A stretch of 64,000 nt of DNA from Acinetobacter sp. WCHA45 (GTDB lineage Bacteria > Pseudomonadota > Gammaproteobacteria > Pseudomonadales > Moraxellaceae). The stretch spans positions 1,488,001-1,552,000 of the forward strand of contig NZ_CP028561.1 in the NCBI RefSeq assembly GCF_002165255.2, read 5' to 3'. A program made the translations under genes and the position numbers. Position 1 is the stretch's first letter, and the number at the start of each line of letters is the position of its first letter. Positions 18,229 to 27,063 of the stretch are shown one piece after another. A model generated the notes under the pieces. The model ran no database searches. It saw only the letters and a program-made list of their open reading frames with translations, and had not been told where the DNA came from.

Positions 18229-19320
18229 ATGAAAAAATTGCTTCTTGCTGCTACTGTAGCAACTTTAGCCATGAATGCAGCGCAAGCAGCACCAACATTG
18301 TATGGTAAGCTCAGTGTGACTTTGGAAAATATTGACAACAACGGCTTTAAAGATGAAAGCGTAACAAAAGTAAATTCAAACGCTTCACGTTTGGGTGTGA
18401 AAGGTGAAGAAAAATTGACTGATAACTTATCAGCAGTTTATTTAGCCGAATGGGAAATTGGGGCAGATGGCGATGGTGATGCTTTTAAAAACCGTAACCG
18501 TTTTGTCGGTATTAAATCTGCTGGTGTTGCAACATTAAAAGTTGGTCAACACGATTCTTACTTCAAAACTGCAGCTAATAATAACCAAGATATTTTTAAC
18601 GATCACAATGAACTTGACATGACAGCAGTTTTAGCTGGTGAAGATCGCTTAAAGAATGTTATTGGTTTTGAGACTGATAAAAAATTGTTGGGTGGATTAG
18701 CATTTAACATTATGTTCCAACAAGGTGAACAGAATGAAACTACTAAGGATAAAAACGGTCAAACAATACCTCTAGATAACTCTGCAAGTGGTCAAAAAGG
18801 TAGTCGTAATGGATTTGGTGATGGTGTTTCAACATCTCTAACTTACGAAAATAAAGATATTGGTTTAAATGCAGCTGTTGCAGGTAACTTTGCAGTTGCA
18901 TCAAAGTATAATGCTTATGGCTTATCTGGTGTATATACAGATGCAGTGCGTGTAACTGGCTCACTTGATTTATCTCAAGTAGGTGCTGAAGGTTTAGTAT
19001 TCGGTGGTTTATGGCAAACTGCGAAACCTACAGATGATACACTTGTAGGATACAAAGGCTTAAAAGAAAACGCTTTCGGTGTAACTGCTGCATATATCAT
19101 TCCTTCTACACCAGTGAAGTTAAAAGCACAATATATCTCTGCGAAAACAGAAGTTGATGGTCTTGAAGATCGTAAAAATGATTTATATGGTGTAGGTGCT
19201 GATTACAATATCAATAAACAAGCTCGTTTCTACGGTGTTGTTGCTCAACAAAAAATTGACTGGCAGAAAGACAATAACAAGAAAACTGTTATTGGTTTAG
19301 GTATGGAATATAACTTCTAA
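18229..19320 (+). CDS. Outer-membrane porin (Gram-negative porin family)
   Basis: 363 residues from ATG 18229, preceded by a GGAGAAA ribosome site; the frame is open upstream to 18157, but the signal peptide only makes sense from 18229. Signal peptide residues 1-20 end at AQAA. The mature protein begins APTLYGKLSVTLENID and shows the RLGVKGEEKL and WEIGADGDGD features of the 16-strand general porins, alternating beta strands, and a C-terminal phenylalanine (MEYNF) for BAM recognition. Substrate specificity is unknown. It has its own terminator and a 250-base leader region. Confidence 0.9.
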   Translation: MKKLLLAATVATLAMNAAQAAPTLYGKLSVTLENIDNNGFKDESVTKVNSNASRLGVKGEEKLTDNLSAVYLAEWEIGADGDGDAFKNRNRFVGIKSAGVATLKVGQHDSYFKTAANNNQDIFNDHNELDMTAVLAGEDRLKNVIGFETDKKLLGGLAFNIMFQQGEQNETTKDKNGQTIPLDNSASGQKGSRNGFGDGVSTSLTYENKDIGLNAAVAGNFAVASKYNAYGLSGVYTDAVRVTGSLDLSQVGAEGLVFGGLWQTAKPTDDTLVGYKGLKENAFGVTAAYIIPSTPVKLKAQYISAKTEVDGLEDRKNDLYGVGADYNINKQARFYGVVAQQKIDWQKDNNKKTVIGLGMEYNF

Positions 19321-19342
19321 TCAGAAGTTTATTTCAAGTGTT

Positions 19343-19373
19343 AAATAAAAGGGCGTTTCGCCCTTTTATTTTT
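19343..19373. terminator. Bidirectional terminator porin / DUF937
   Basis: AAATAAAAGGGCG and CGCCCTTTTATTT pair around TTT and are followed by T residues on the plus strand. The A-run gives a T-run on the minus strand too. Confidence 0.85.
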
Positions 19374-19379
19374 ATATGC

Positions 19380-20003
19380 TTATCTTTTTAAAAAACCACC
19401 CACCAAATTCAATACTTGTTGAATATCTTGATTTGCTTCTTGGGGATTGGTATTACTTCCTTGCGGAGTCAAAGAATCAATCACTTGAGGTAATACAGAC
19501 GAAATCGCACTGTAAATTTCTTGCTTTGGCGCTTGTGCTTGTTGGGCAACCTGTTCGATATCTTGATCATCAAATAAGCTTTGAATATTTTGGGTTGGAA
19601 CATCTTGAGCATTTATTTGTTGAGGATCGACCCAACTCTTTACCTGATTGGATAAACCTGTACTTTTTAGTTTATCTAATGCCCCTTGTAAGCCCCCCTG
19701 TTTTTGAATCCAAGCAAGAACCAACGGCAATACGGCTATAAGTAATGTTTGTGCTGTGTTACCACTAGTATTACTATTTGTCTGAGATGTATTGTTATTC
19801 GTACTACCTAACTGACCAAAAACTGAACCTAGGATTCCACCTAAACCACTTTGCGGCTGATTTTGATTGTTTTGTTGTTGACCACTAAGTTGCCCTAAAA
19901 CAGAGCCAAGAATTCCACCCAAACCACTATTTTGTGAAGATTGTTGCTGACCGCCTAAGGCCTGTTTCGCTAAAATCTCTACGATATTTGTCAAATCTGT
20001 CAT
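19380..20003 (-). CDS. DUF937 (YidB-like) protein with Gly/Gln-rich repeats
   Basis: 207 residues. The N-terminus has two near-identical copies of SGLGGILGSV(L/F)GQL (about residues 26-40 and 52-66) separated by Gln/Asn-rich linkers. A hydrophobic TLLIAVLPLVLAWIQKQGGLQGALDKL segment follows, then GLSNQVKSWVD, which is characteristic of DUF937/YidB proteins. The C-terminal part (QQAQAPKQEIYSAISSVLPQVIDSLTP) is the usual second half. Function of the family is unknown. It is monocistronic and convergent with the porin gene. Confidence 0.8.
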   Translation of the reverse strand: MTDLTNIVEILAKQALGGQQQSSQNSGLGGILGSVLGQLSGQQQNNQNQPQSGLGGILGSVFGQLGSTNNNTSQTNSNTSGNTAQTLLIAVLPLVLAWIQKQGGLQGALDKLKSTGLSNQVKSWVDPQQINAQDVPTQNIQSLFDDQDIEQVAQQAQAPKQEIYSAISSVLPQVIDSLTPQGSNTNPQEANQDIQQVLNLVGGFLKR

Positions 20004-20161
20004 GGTTTTTATATTCCAGTTAGAATTATTTATTCGAAAAGCATACGCTGCTTTTCAGTATGAAAACAAAGTTAAAGTGTTAAAATTTGCAAGAACATTT
20101 CATCAGCTTATTATTATTTTATAACTGCGGCTTATTCAGAACCGCAGTAAACTCTAAAAAA

Positions 20162-20623
20162 TCACCAACGAAACTTATTCCAATTTTCTGGATTTGCCCA
20201 AAATTTAGAGTTAAACCAATCAGGAACATGTTTGTAAGTTAAAATATTGAATTGCCATAGAGCAAAATCACTATCATGAGTAGTCTTATCAATAAGTTGA
20301 GTAAAACCTAGTGAACGCAATAGCTTTTCATCGTTTCGTTTACTAACAACAACAATCCTTTTAGCCATTAAGTCGCGTAACTTCACTAAAAGCTGCGCTT
20401 TATGTGTTTCAGTGATGTTTTGCATTTGCTCTGTATCAAATAATACAAAACCTAAATCATAACGTTGTGTAAATGGCAGATTTAAAAAGTCAGTTACGTT
20501 AAAATGATGCCATTGAATTTCAGCATTTTGATCAATTTGCTGACCGATACAAAGTGCAGTATGAATGGGCTGTTCTTTAGATAAATCGTCTAGCATAGAA
20601 GTGATGACATTTTGTTCAGCCAT
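20162..20623 (-). CDS. DUF6231-like protein
   Basis: 153 residues, soluble, no signal peptide. It looks like a degenerate methyltransferase-type alpha/beta fold (ALCIGQQID near residue 24, YDLGFVLFD near 56, RIVVVSKRNDE near 90). The C-terminal W-rich tail (PDWFNSKFWANPENWNKFRW) is the hallmark I associate with DUF6231 proteins of Acinetobacter and Pseudomonas. No function is known. It is divergent from the DUF2797 gene with under 40 bases between starts. Confidence 0.55.
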   Translation of the reverse strand: MAEQNVITSMLDDLSKEQPIHTALCIGQQIDQNAEIQWHHFNVTDFLNLPFTQRYDLGFVLFDTEQMQNITETHKAQLLVKLRDLMAKRIVVVSKRNDEKLLRSLGFTQLIDKTTHDSDFALWQFNILTYKHVPDWFNSKFWANPENWNKFRW

Positions 20624-20661
20624 AACTGCAACCCTTGATTGAGAAAGATGAGAGTTTATTG

Positions 20662-21531
20662 ATGGAACTACAAGGCATTTGTCACAAAATGCACGCAGCG
20701 CTCAAAACGCATAGTGTAACTGATCAACCAACCAGCAAGGCAAATGTTGAATATAAATTTATATTAGATCGTTCAGAAACTGATCTACCCTTCGTACTAG
20801 GTCAAGAATTAGAAATTGAATGGACTGGAAATATTTTTTGTACTTCGTGTGGTGCAAAGACTCCAAAATCATATTCACAAGGTCACTGTTTCAAGTGCTT
20901 CAAGACCAAAGCTGAATGTGATCTTTGTATTATGAAACCTGAGACTTGCCATTATCATCTTGGAACTTGTCGTGAAGATGAATTTGCACACAAGGTTTGT
21001 TTCCAACCCCATATTGTGTATCTAGCCAATTCAAGTGCACTAAAAATTGGAATTACTCGTATCGTTAATATGCCGACTCGATGGTTAGATCAAGGTGCAA
21101 CCCAAGCTTTACCCATTTTAAAAGTTGGTTCACGCCGCTTATCTGGTCATTTAGAAACTTTATTTGGTACACAAATTGCCGATAAGACGGATTGGCGTAA
21201 GCTCCTTAAAGGTGAAGCTGAACCATTGAATTTAATTGAGCAACGTGACCAGATTTTGGAAGAATTTGCACCAAAAATTCAAACGATTCGAGATGAGTTT
21301 AGCCAAAACTTAGAATTCAATGAAGAACTTGAATTTTTAGAACATGAATTGCCTAAAGAATTTATTTATCCAGTTGAACAATATCCAGAAAAAATTAAGT
21401 CCTTAAATTTGGATAAAACACCCAAAATTCGTGGTGTTTTACATGGTATTAAGGGGCAATATTTATTACTCGATATTGGTGTCATCAATATTCGTAAATA
21501 CACAGGCTATGAAATGATTCTACGAGCGTAA
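20662..21531 (+). CDS. DUF2797 domain-containing protein
   Basis: 289 residues from ATG 20662 (GAGAG ribosome site); a TTG nine codons earlier keeps the frame open. A cysteine-rich zinc-binding region (CTSCGAKTPKS..GHCFKCF.TKAECDLC....ETCHYHLGTC, about 60-115) precedes a domain with VYLANSSALKIGITRIVNMPTRWLDQGA. That stretch resembles the GIY-YIG-type core of DUF2797 proteins (LxxSxxxKIGxTR). The C-terminal 80 residues form a separate small domain. Function is unknown; nucleic-acid binding is plausible from the fold resemblance. Cytosolic. Confidence 0.8.
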   Translation: MELQGICHKMHAALKTHSVTDQPTSKANVEYKFILDRSETDLPFVLGQELEIEWTGNIFCTSCGAKTPKSYSQGHCFKCFKTKAECDLCIMKPETCHYHLGTCREDEFAHKVCFQPHIVYLANSSALKIGITRIVNMPTRWLDQGATQALPILKVGSRRLSGHLETLFGTQIADKTDWRKLLKGEAEPLNLIEQRDQILEEFAPKIQTIRDEFSQNLEFNEELEFLEHELPKEFIYPVEQYPEKIKSLNLDKTPKIRGVLHGIKGQYLLLDIGVINIRKYTGYEMILRA

Positions 21532-21537
21532 ATGATA

Positions 21538-21566
21538 AGGTGGCATTTGAAATGCCACCTTTTTTA
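21538..21566. terminator. Bidirectional terminator DUF2797 / lpxB
   Basis: AGGTGGCATTT and AAATGCCACCT form an 11-bp stem followed by TTTTTT on the plus strand. The two genes converge here. Confidence 0.88.
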
Positions 21567-21568
21567 AC

Positions 21569-22747
21569 TTAATTTGTTTTTAAACAATTCAGAATTGCAT
21601 CAACAGGATTTTCAGTATCTCCTGAGATTAATTGTTTGTGCATACTTAAATGTTGCATCATCTGAATATGTGCTGTTTCATTATCCATTAATTTTTCAAT
21701 TTCAGAAGCAAGGTGTTCTGGTGTTGCATCAGCTTGAATTAATTCTTGGATGACTTTTTTACCTGCAATGATATTAGGTAAAGAGTAGTATGGAATCTTA
21801 ACGAGAAACTTAGCAATCATATAAGTTAACCAATGTAACTTATAAAAAGTCACCATTGGGCGATGTAATAACATTGCTTCAAGCGTCGCAGTTCCTGATG
21901 CTAGTGCGACAATATCACTCGCATTCATGACCATACGACCTATTTTAGATTCAGCATCGGTATTTTCTAAAATATAAATTTTTGATTTTAAAGTTACATC
22001 TAAATTTTGAATACCATGTTCAATTTGTTGTCTTCGAGCATCATTAATTGCTGGAATCAGAAACTCTAGTTCAGGATATTTTTTATGTAGTATTTCCGCA
22101 GCCCCAATTAACAAAGGCAATAGTCTGTCAATTTCACCTCTTCGACTTCCTGGTAATAAAGCAACGTGCATTTCATGTGCAGATAAGCCAAGCTGATGTT
22201 TTGCTTCTACAATTGGATTTTTTAAAGGTAATTGTTTGGCTAGTGGATGCCCAACAAAAGCTGCTGGAACATCGTAATTTTCATAAAATGTTTTTTCAAA
22301 TGGGAATAAACACAACACTAAATCTATACTACGTTTGATACCATGTACCCGCCCTTGACGCCATGCCCAAACAGATGGACTTACGTATTGAACTGTTTTA
22401 ATTGGTAAATTCTTTTCTTTTATTGTTTTAGAAAGACGTAAATTGAAATCAGGTGCATCAATTCCAATAAAAATATCCACTGGATGTTCAGTCCAACGTT
22501 CAACTAGACCATCACGTACAGCAAATAACTTCTTTATATCTTTCAAAACCTCCACAATGCCCATTACTGATAAAATTTCCATTGGATAATAACTATGGAA
22601 ACCCTCAGCAATCATTTGTGAACCACCAATACCTTCAAATTCAGCATCAATTCCTTGTTCGCGAAAACTTCGCATGAGTTTCACTCCTAGAGTATCTCCA
22701 GAAACTTCTCCCACCACGATACCAATTTTTAGTTTTTGCTTTAACAA
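21569..22747 (-). CDS. lpxB: Lipid-A-disaccharide synthase
   Basis: About 392 residues. It joins UDP-2,3-diacylglucosamine and lipid X to form the lipid A disaccharide at the inner face of the cytoplasmic membrane. Motifs are IGIVVGEVSGDTLG, FEGIGGSQM, IFIGIDAPDFNLRL, YVSPSVWAWRQGR, LLPGSRRGEI and LASGTATLEAML. The frame is open to ATG 22807, but family members begin just before KLKIGIVVGE, so I prefer the TTG at 22747, which has GTGGGG eight bases before it. lpxB is about 38 kb from lpxA/lpxD/fabZ, unlike the E. coli arrangement. Confidence 0.95.
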   Translation of the reverse strand: MLKQKLKIGIVVGEVSGDTLGVKLMRSFREQGIDAEFEGIGGSQMIAEGFHSYYPMEILSVMGIVEVLKDIKKLFAVRDGLVERWTEHPVDIFIGIDAPDFNLRLSKTIKEKNLPIKTVQYVSPSVWAWRQGRVHGIKRSIDLVLCLFPFEKTFYENYDVPAAFVGHPLAKQLPLKNPIVEAKHQLGLSAHEMHVALLPGSRRGEIDRLLPLLIGAAEILHKKYPELEFLIPAINDARRQQIEHGIQNLDVTLKSKIYILENTDAESKIGRMVMNASDIVALASGTATLEAMLLHRPMVTFYKLHWLTYMIAKFLVKIPYYSLPNIIAGKKVIQELIQADATPEHLASEIEKLMDNETAHIQMMQHLSMHKQLISGDTENPVDAILNCLKTN

Positions 22748-22936
22748 GACCAATGCCCCACTGAAATATTTGAATGATTCTAACAAAATGATTTTACATC
22801 GAATCATAATAAGCTATCCAAATTGTTCAAGATTGGTGAATATAATGTTTAATCTAAAATTCCATTCATTACTTTAAAATTATCTTGATTAACGATAGTT
22901 AAATGATTGCGAGTTTATTTTCAATTTATTTATATT

Positions 22937-22955
22937 AACAATAATCGTTTTCATT
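22937..22955. promoter_or_regulatory. Possible weak Fur box
   Basis: AACAATAATCGTTTTCATT matches the 19-base Fur consensus at roughly 10 positions. It lies 40 bases before the DUF3649 gene, whose family is usually iron-regulated. The score is low. Confidence 0.3.
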
Positions 22956-22993
22956 TGATATTTATTCTCCTATTGGCTAGCTAAAAATCATTT

Positions 22994-23287
22994 ATGGCAA
23001 AATCAACATCACTTACGCTCATCTATCGCCTAAGTATTTTTTACCGCTTTACCTTGAGCTTTGTTGTTGGTTACGTCTGCATGATGTATTTGAGCTTATG
23101 TCTGACTGCATTATTTCTTCATTCATTCACTAGAGCTGAAGCCATTTATTTGGCTGCCTTTATTTCTATAATTTTTTATTTACTATTCATCATTGTTAGT
23201 TTCTGCACGAATTCTTTGTTAAAACTCACTTGGATTAGCTTAATTTTGGCAGGTACTTTATTCGGCTTATCTGTAGGTTTAAGTTAA
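22994..23287 (+). CDS. DUF3649 small membrane protein
   Basis: 97 residues with three hydrophobic segments (about 18-42, 50-72 and 76-95). The pattern YR..L...GY......L...L......RAEA..LA.....I.YLL..I..F...SL....W..L matches DUF3649, a small membrane protein encoded with PepSY-associated proteins and DUF3325 next to siderophore or iron-receptor genes. It is the first gene of a three-gene operon, with two bases between its stop and the next start. No receptor gene is adjacent here. Confidence 0.65.
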   Translation: MAKSTSLTLIYRLSIFYRFTLSFVVGYVCMMYLSLCLTALFLHSFTRAEAIYLAAFISIIFYLLFIIVSFCTNSLLKLTWISLILAGTLFGLSVGLS

Positions 23288-23289
23288 TA

Positions 23290-24205
23290 ATGCAAAACAA
23301 AAGTGTACGCCAATCTATGGCATGGCTACATGCATGGACAGGTTTAATTTTTGGATGGCTTTTATTTGCCATTTTTCTCATGGGAACGAGTGCCTATTAT
23401 CGTCATCAGATTAATTTATGGATGCAGCCACAACTATCGCAGTATCAAATTAATCAAGTAACGGCTATTCAAACAGCAACAGAATATTTAGAAAAAAATG
23501 CAGCTGATGCGAAATCTTGGTATATCAAAGTTGCGAACAAAGAAGAACCTGTCAATAAAATTTATTGGGAAAAAAGCATAGGTGGTTATGAAAGCCGAGA
23601 CTTGGATGCGAATACTGGTCAAGAACTTAAACTTTCTGCAACACAAGGTGGTGACTTTTTTTATAATTTCCACTTTCAACTGTACGGATTACCTGTGCTC
23701 ATTGGACGCCTAATCGTTTGTATCGCAGCTTTTATTATGTTGATTGCATTGGTTTCGGGCATTATTACCCATAAAAAAATATTTACGGATTTCTTTACGT
23801 TGAGAACTTTTAAATCACAACGCTCTTGGCTCGATTTTCATAATGTTTGCTCTGTACTTGCTCTTCCCTTTTTCTTGACGATTACTTTTACTGGTTTAGC
23901 TATTTTCTTTTACTTATATTTACCGTGGGGTATGAAACAATTATATCCTGAAAAGCCATTTCAATATTTCACGGAGATCAGAACGATCTCGCAAACAACC
24001 AATATCGATATATAACTTAGTGTATCTCAATAATCATCGATTAATTTCAGACCTTTCAAGTTATTGGTTATTTCTACGTGTTGATTTATTCTTACTCATT
24101 TGCGCTTTATTCGCTATTTTTATTTTTAGATATATTCAACCTATTCAGGAAAAGTCCATACAAAAAATTAAAACAAAATTAGCGAAAAATAAGGTGAAGG
24201 CATGA
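23290..24205 (+). pseudogene. PepSY-associated membrane protein, frameshifted and probably shortened
   Basis: The first frame (23290-24015, 241 residues) has the N-terminal membrane helix (AWLHAWTGLIFGWLLFAIFLMGT), a periplasmic part with DANTGQELKL, a second helix pair around ALVSGIITHKKIF...SWLDFHNVCSVLALPFFLTITFTGLAIFFYLYLPWG, then stops. The remaining C-terminal part, with one membrane segment (WLFLRVDLFLLICALFAIFIF), is in another frame and ends at 24205 in a TGA overlapping the next gene's ATG (ATGA). Full-length relatives known to me are about 370-540 residues; the two pieces give only about 300. So the break looks like a frameshift plus an internal deletion near 24010. Confidence 0.65.
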
Positions 24206-24489
24206 TTTTTTTGAGTCTAATTTTGATACTGATTGGAATGACCTTCTTATATAAATGTAGTCCTAAGCAAATCAGCAAAACGAAGCAACTATATCTCATT
24301 CGCTATAAAACTCTCTTCAAATTTTTTGCTTACCTCTGCTTTTTGATTGCAGGAAGCCTACTCTGTCTTGAATATGGAAACGCTATAGGATTTGTAAGTT
24401 GGTGGCTATTTGCGACACCGATTACATTTCTACTTGTGTTATGGGTTAATGAATTAAAACCTAACAAAAATAAAATTTTAGCAAAATAG
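24202..24489 (+). CDS. DUF3325 small membrane protein
   Basis: 95 residues with three hydrophobic segments and the LALxxxxxGxxxL...K....R.....L.F.A..C...G..LC....G.AIGFVSWW pattern of DUF3325. This is the usual third member of DUF3649-PepSY-DUF3325 operons. Its ATG overlaps the stop of the preceding fragment (ATGA), and an AGGTGAAGG ribosome site stands before it. Its role is unknown; association with iron-siderophore handling is family knowledge only. The IS3-type element begins about 50 bases after its stop. Confidence 0.6.
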   Translation: MIFLSLILILIGMTFLYKCSPKQISKTKQLYLIRYKTLFKFFAYLCFLIAGSLLCLEYGNAIGFVSWWLFATPITFLLVLWVNELKPNKNKILAK

Positions 24490-24575
24490 AGAATGTTTAA
24501 ATCACTCTACTTTTCAATTAATTATTTTACGTCATTTTGAACCGTACCGGGTTTGTCGGAGACTTTTTATTTAAG

Positions 24576-25492
24576 TTAGGCCACCTGACCTAATGGGTTA
24601 ATTTTATCATAGTACATTGCTTCAAAATCAAAAGGTGACACATAACCTAGTGCACTATGTACACGCTTTTTATTGAACCAATCTACCCAGCTTAGTGTCG
24701 CAAGTTGTACATCCGCTAAACCTTGCCAATCCGCTTTTAAATATTCGATCACCTCTGTTTTGTATAAGCCATTCACCGTTTCAGCCAAAGCATTATCGTA
24801 TGAATCACCGGTCGTACCGACTGATGCTCGTAAATTTGCTGCTTCTAAACGATTGGTATAACGAATGGAAAGATATTGCACACCTCTGTCACTATGATGA
24901 ATCACGTTCTTTGGCATGCCTCGATCATGCAATGCTTGCTCCAGTGCATCGAGCACCATATCTGTATTCATCCGTGTCGATACTTTCCATCCAACAATTG
25001 CTCGTGAGAAGACATCAATAATAAATGCAGTATAAACCCAGCCTGAATTTGTTTGAATATACGTGAAGTCAGCGACCTGAGAAGCATTGCTTCGCAAGGG
25101 GCAGGATGATCAGCACTAAAATTGCGTTTCACCAAGTCATCTGCTCGTTTTTGATCCTCTCGGCTACGGGTAGTTTGTTTATTCTTACCACGCCAAACAC
25201 CTTGTATACCTAGTTTTTGCATCAATCGAGCAACTGTACAGCGAGCAATAACATAGCCTTCACGTTTCAATTTTTGCCAAACTTTACGCACACCATATCG
25301 ACCTGAACTTTCCTTCCAAATTCGTTTAATTTGTTCAGCATGATGCAAGTCATGTAGATCTCGCTTTGCTCGATGTTCTGGGTTTTCAACGAAATCTAGT
25401 GTTCGATAATAGGTAGAAGCCGCGATCGGTAAAATCCTGCAAATCGCCTCAACACCATATAACGCCTTATTGTTATGGATGAAATCTACCAT
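24576..25492 (-). pseudogene. IS3-family transposase orfB, interrupted
   Basis: The first part (25492 down to about 25100) encodes the HTH_21-type region (SGRYGVRKVWQKLKREG, ARLMQKLGIQGVWRGK) up to SADHP. The second part (from about 25085 to 24576) gives the integrase core: VADFTYIQT (D), HHSDRGVQY (D), DNALAETVNGLYKTE (E) and the closing RVHSALGYVSP. Between them, instead of the expected three to four codons (NQLW-like), lie 26 bases including the near-palindrome GAAGCAATGCTTC. These shift the frame, so the protein is broken just before the first catalytic Asp. Confidence 0.85.
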
Positions 25493-25809
25493 TATTTGTG
25501 TGGGCGGTCGAGCTCCGCCTGGGCGAAAAAAGCGGCTGCTTTACGTAGAATTTCGTTAGCACGTTGCAGTTCTTTATTTTCACGTTCGAGTTGTTTAATA
25601 CGTTCTTGATCTGAAAGTTACTGTACTTTAATTGGGTTTTGTTTATCTAAATATTTTTGATACCAAACACGTAGAGTTTCAGGAGTACAACCTATCTTGG
25701 GAGCAATAGCGGTGATCGCAGCCCAATTCGATGGATAATCTTTCTCGGATTCAATCAATAATTGAACCGCTCTTTCTCTGATTTCAGGGGTATATTTTAC
25801 TTTTTTCAT
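25492..25809 (-). pseudogene. IS3-family orfA with internal stop
   Basis: The frame begins MKKVKYTPEIRERAVQLL with a helix-turn-helix around SNWAAITAIAPKIGCTPETLRVW and stops at TAA 25618-25620. Reading through that codon the same frame continues with [18 protein letters not shown], a leucine-zipper-like helix, to a second TAA at 25492-25494. The stop is probably a CAA to TAA change. A TTTTTTC stretch at about 25532 would be the slippage site used to make the OrfAB fusion. Confidence 0.8.
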
Positions 25810-26024
25810 CGGGACATTTTCTCAGAAAGCTTGGTCTCCGACAAACCCGGTACGGTTCATTTTGATCAAACTAAGATTTACTCTACGAACTCATAAGTGC
25901 AAATTAATGAAACATGGCTGAGTAATTCAGTCAGTTTTTATACCGTCATCGACATTCTTTAGCTTTTTTTTGCATAAGTAAATCACTATTCATCACAACG
26001 AGTTATCTAAAAAAAGCATAAGAT

Positions 26025-26945
26025 ATGCTGGTTTTTGCATATTTAGGCATATTGATTATGTTTGGTCCTGTTGAATTTATTCTAGCTGGGGTTTTGGTTG
26101 GTTTCTGTGTAGGAATCACTGGTGTTGGTGGTGGCTCATTAATGACCCCCATTTTGATTAGTTTATTCAAAATTGAACCTCATATTGCAATCGGTACAGA
26201 CCTGCTATATGCCTCTATTTCTAAATTTTGCGGTTCAATGGTACATGCTAAAAAACTAAATATTGTATGGCCAATTGTACTTTGGCTTGCACTTGGAAGT
26301 ATTCCTGCATCTTTTGCCACCTCTTGGATTTTAGAACATTATTTAAGTCAATCAACGCATTATAAAGCTGTGCTGACCATGGTCTTAGGCTTTATGTTGA
26401 CCTTGACAGGTATCTCTATTGTATTTCGTAGCCAAGTTGAAAAGTTCTTTGATCGTTTCCGTAATCGTGAACAAGCAAATATGGAAAGTGAGCAGCATGC
26501 TCTCCAGCATAAACGCTTATATATCGTCATCATGGGCATGGTTTTAGGTATTTTCGTCACCCTGTCTTCTGTAGGCGCTGGTGCTTTCGGGATTATGGCG
26601 CTCGTAATTATGTTTCCTAACTTACCGATGATCCGTATTATTGGTTCAGATGTCGTACATGCTGTCTTATTAACCGCTGTTGCTGGTTTGAGTCATATGT
26701 CTTCAGGTAATGTCGACTTTCATTTATTAATGTGGTTACTTGTTGGTTCTATTCCTGCAATCATTGTTGGAACTTTAATTAGTTCGCGTATGCCAGAAAG
26801 ACTTATTCGTAGAATCTTAGGTATTACATTATTTGCCCTTGGTGTTAACTTTATGATTAATCCAGTTAAGGCAAAACCTAAACCAGTTGAAACACATAAA
26901 GTTGCTGTTGTTCAACAAACAAGCCATTCATCTAGTATGGTTTAA
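26025..26945 (+). CDS. TSUP-family membrane permease (TauE/SafE-like)
   Basis: 306 residues with about eight membrane helices in two repeats. The first repeat shows GVLVGFCVGITGVGGGSLMTP and the second shows LGIFVTLSSVGAGAFG, the paired glycine-rich motifs of sulfite exporter TauE/SafE (DUF81/TSUP) proteins. The family moves sulfite, sulfoacetate or other small anions; the substrate here is unknown. A charged stretch after helix 4 (FRNREQANMESEQHALQHKR) is a cytoplasmic loop. The start could also be the internal ATG at MFGPVEF. Monocistronic with a terminator. Confidence 0.85.
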   Translation: MLVFAYLGILIMFGPVEFILAGVLVGFCVGITGVGGGSLMTPILISLFKIEPHIAIGTDLLYASISKFCGSMVHAKKLNIVWPIVLWLALGSIPASFATSWILEHYLSQSTHYKAVLTMVLGFMLTLTGISIVFRSQVEKFFDRFRNREQANMESEQHALQHKRLYIVIMGMVLGIFVTLSSVGAGAFGIMALVIMFPNLPMIRIIGSDVVHAVLLTAVAGLSHMSSGNVDFHLLMWLLVGSIPAIIVGTLISSRMPERLIRRILGITLFALGVNFMINPVKAKPKPVETHKVAVVQQTSHSSSMV

Positions 26946-26952
26946 TTCTGAA

Positions 26953-27008
26953 AAAAGCCGATTGTTTTCCGCAATTTTTGCGAATGGATAGTTAATCAAT
27001 CGGCTTTT
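26953..27008 (+). terminator. Terminator of the TSUP gene
   Basis: AAAAGCCGATTG and CAATCGGCTTTT form a 12-bp stem. The 32-base loop holds a smaller CGCAA/TTGCG hairpin. Confidence 0.75.
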
Positions 27009-27063
27009 CATGCTATATTCGTAGACAAAATAACCTCTTCTTTCGATTGAATTTGTGACAGCA

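Larger units (their letters stand above)
24538..25859 (-). mobile_element. IS3-family insertion sequence, degenerate, 1322 bp
   Basis: The ends are perfect inverted repeats over 26 bases, beginning TGAACCGTACCGGG and reading TG...CA. The flanks give a TTT direct repeat (or ATTTT if the element is taken to begin at GAACC), as expected for an IS3-type insertion. Inside are orfA and orfB in the minus direction with the usual overlap. Both carry damage (see the two genes), so this copy cannot make its own transposase. Confidence 0.88.
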
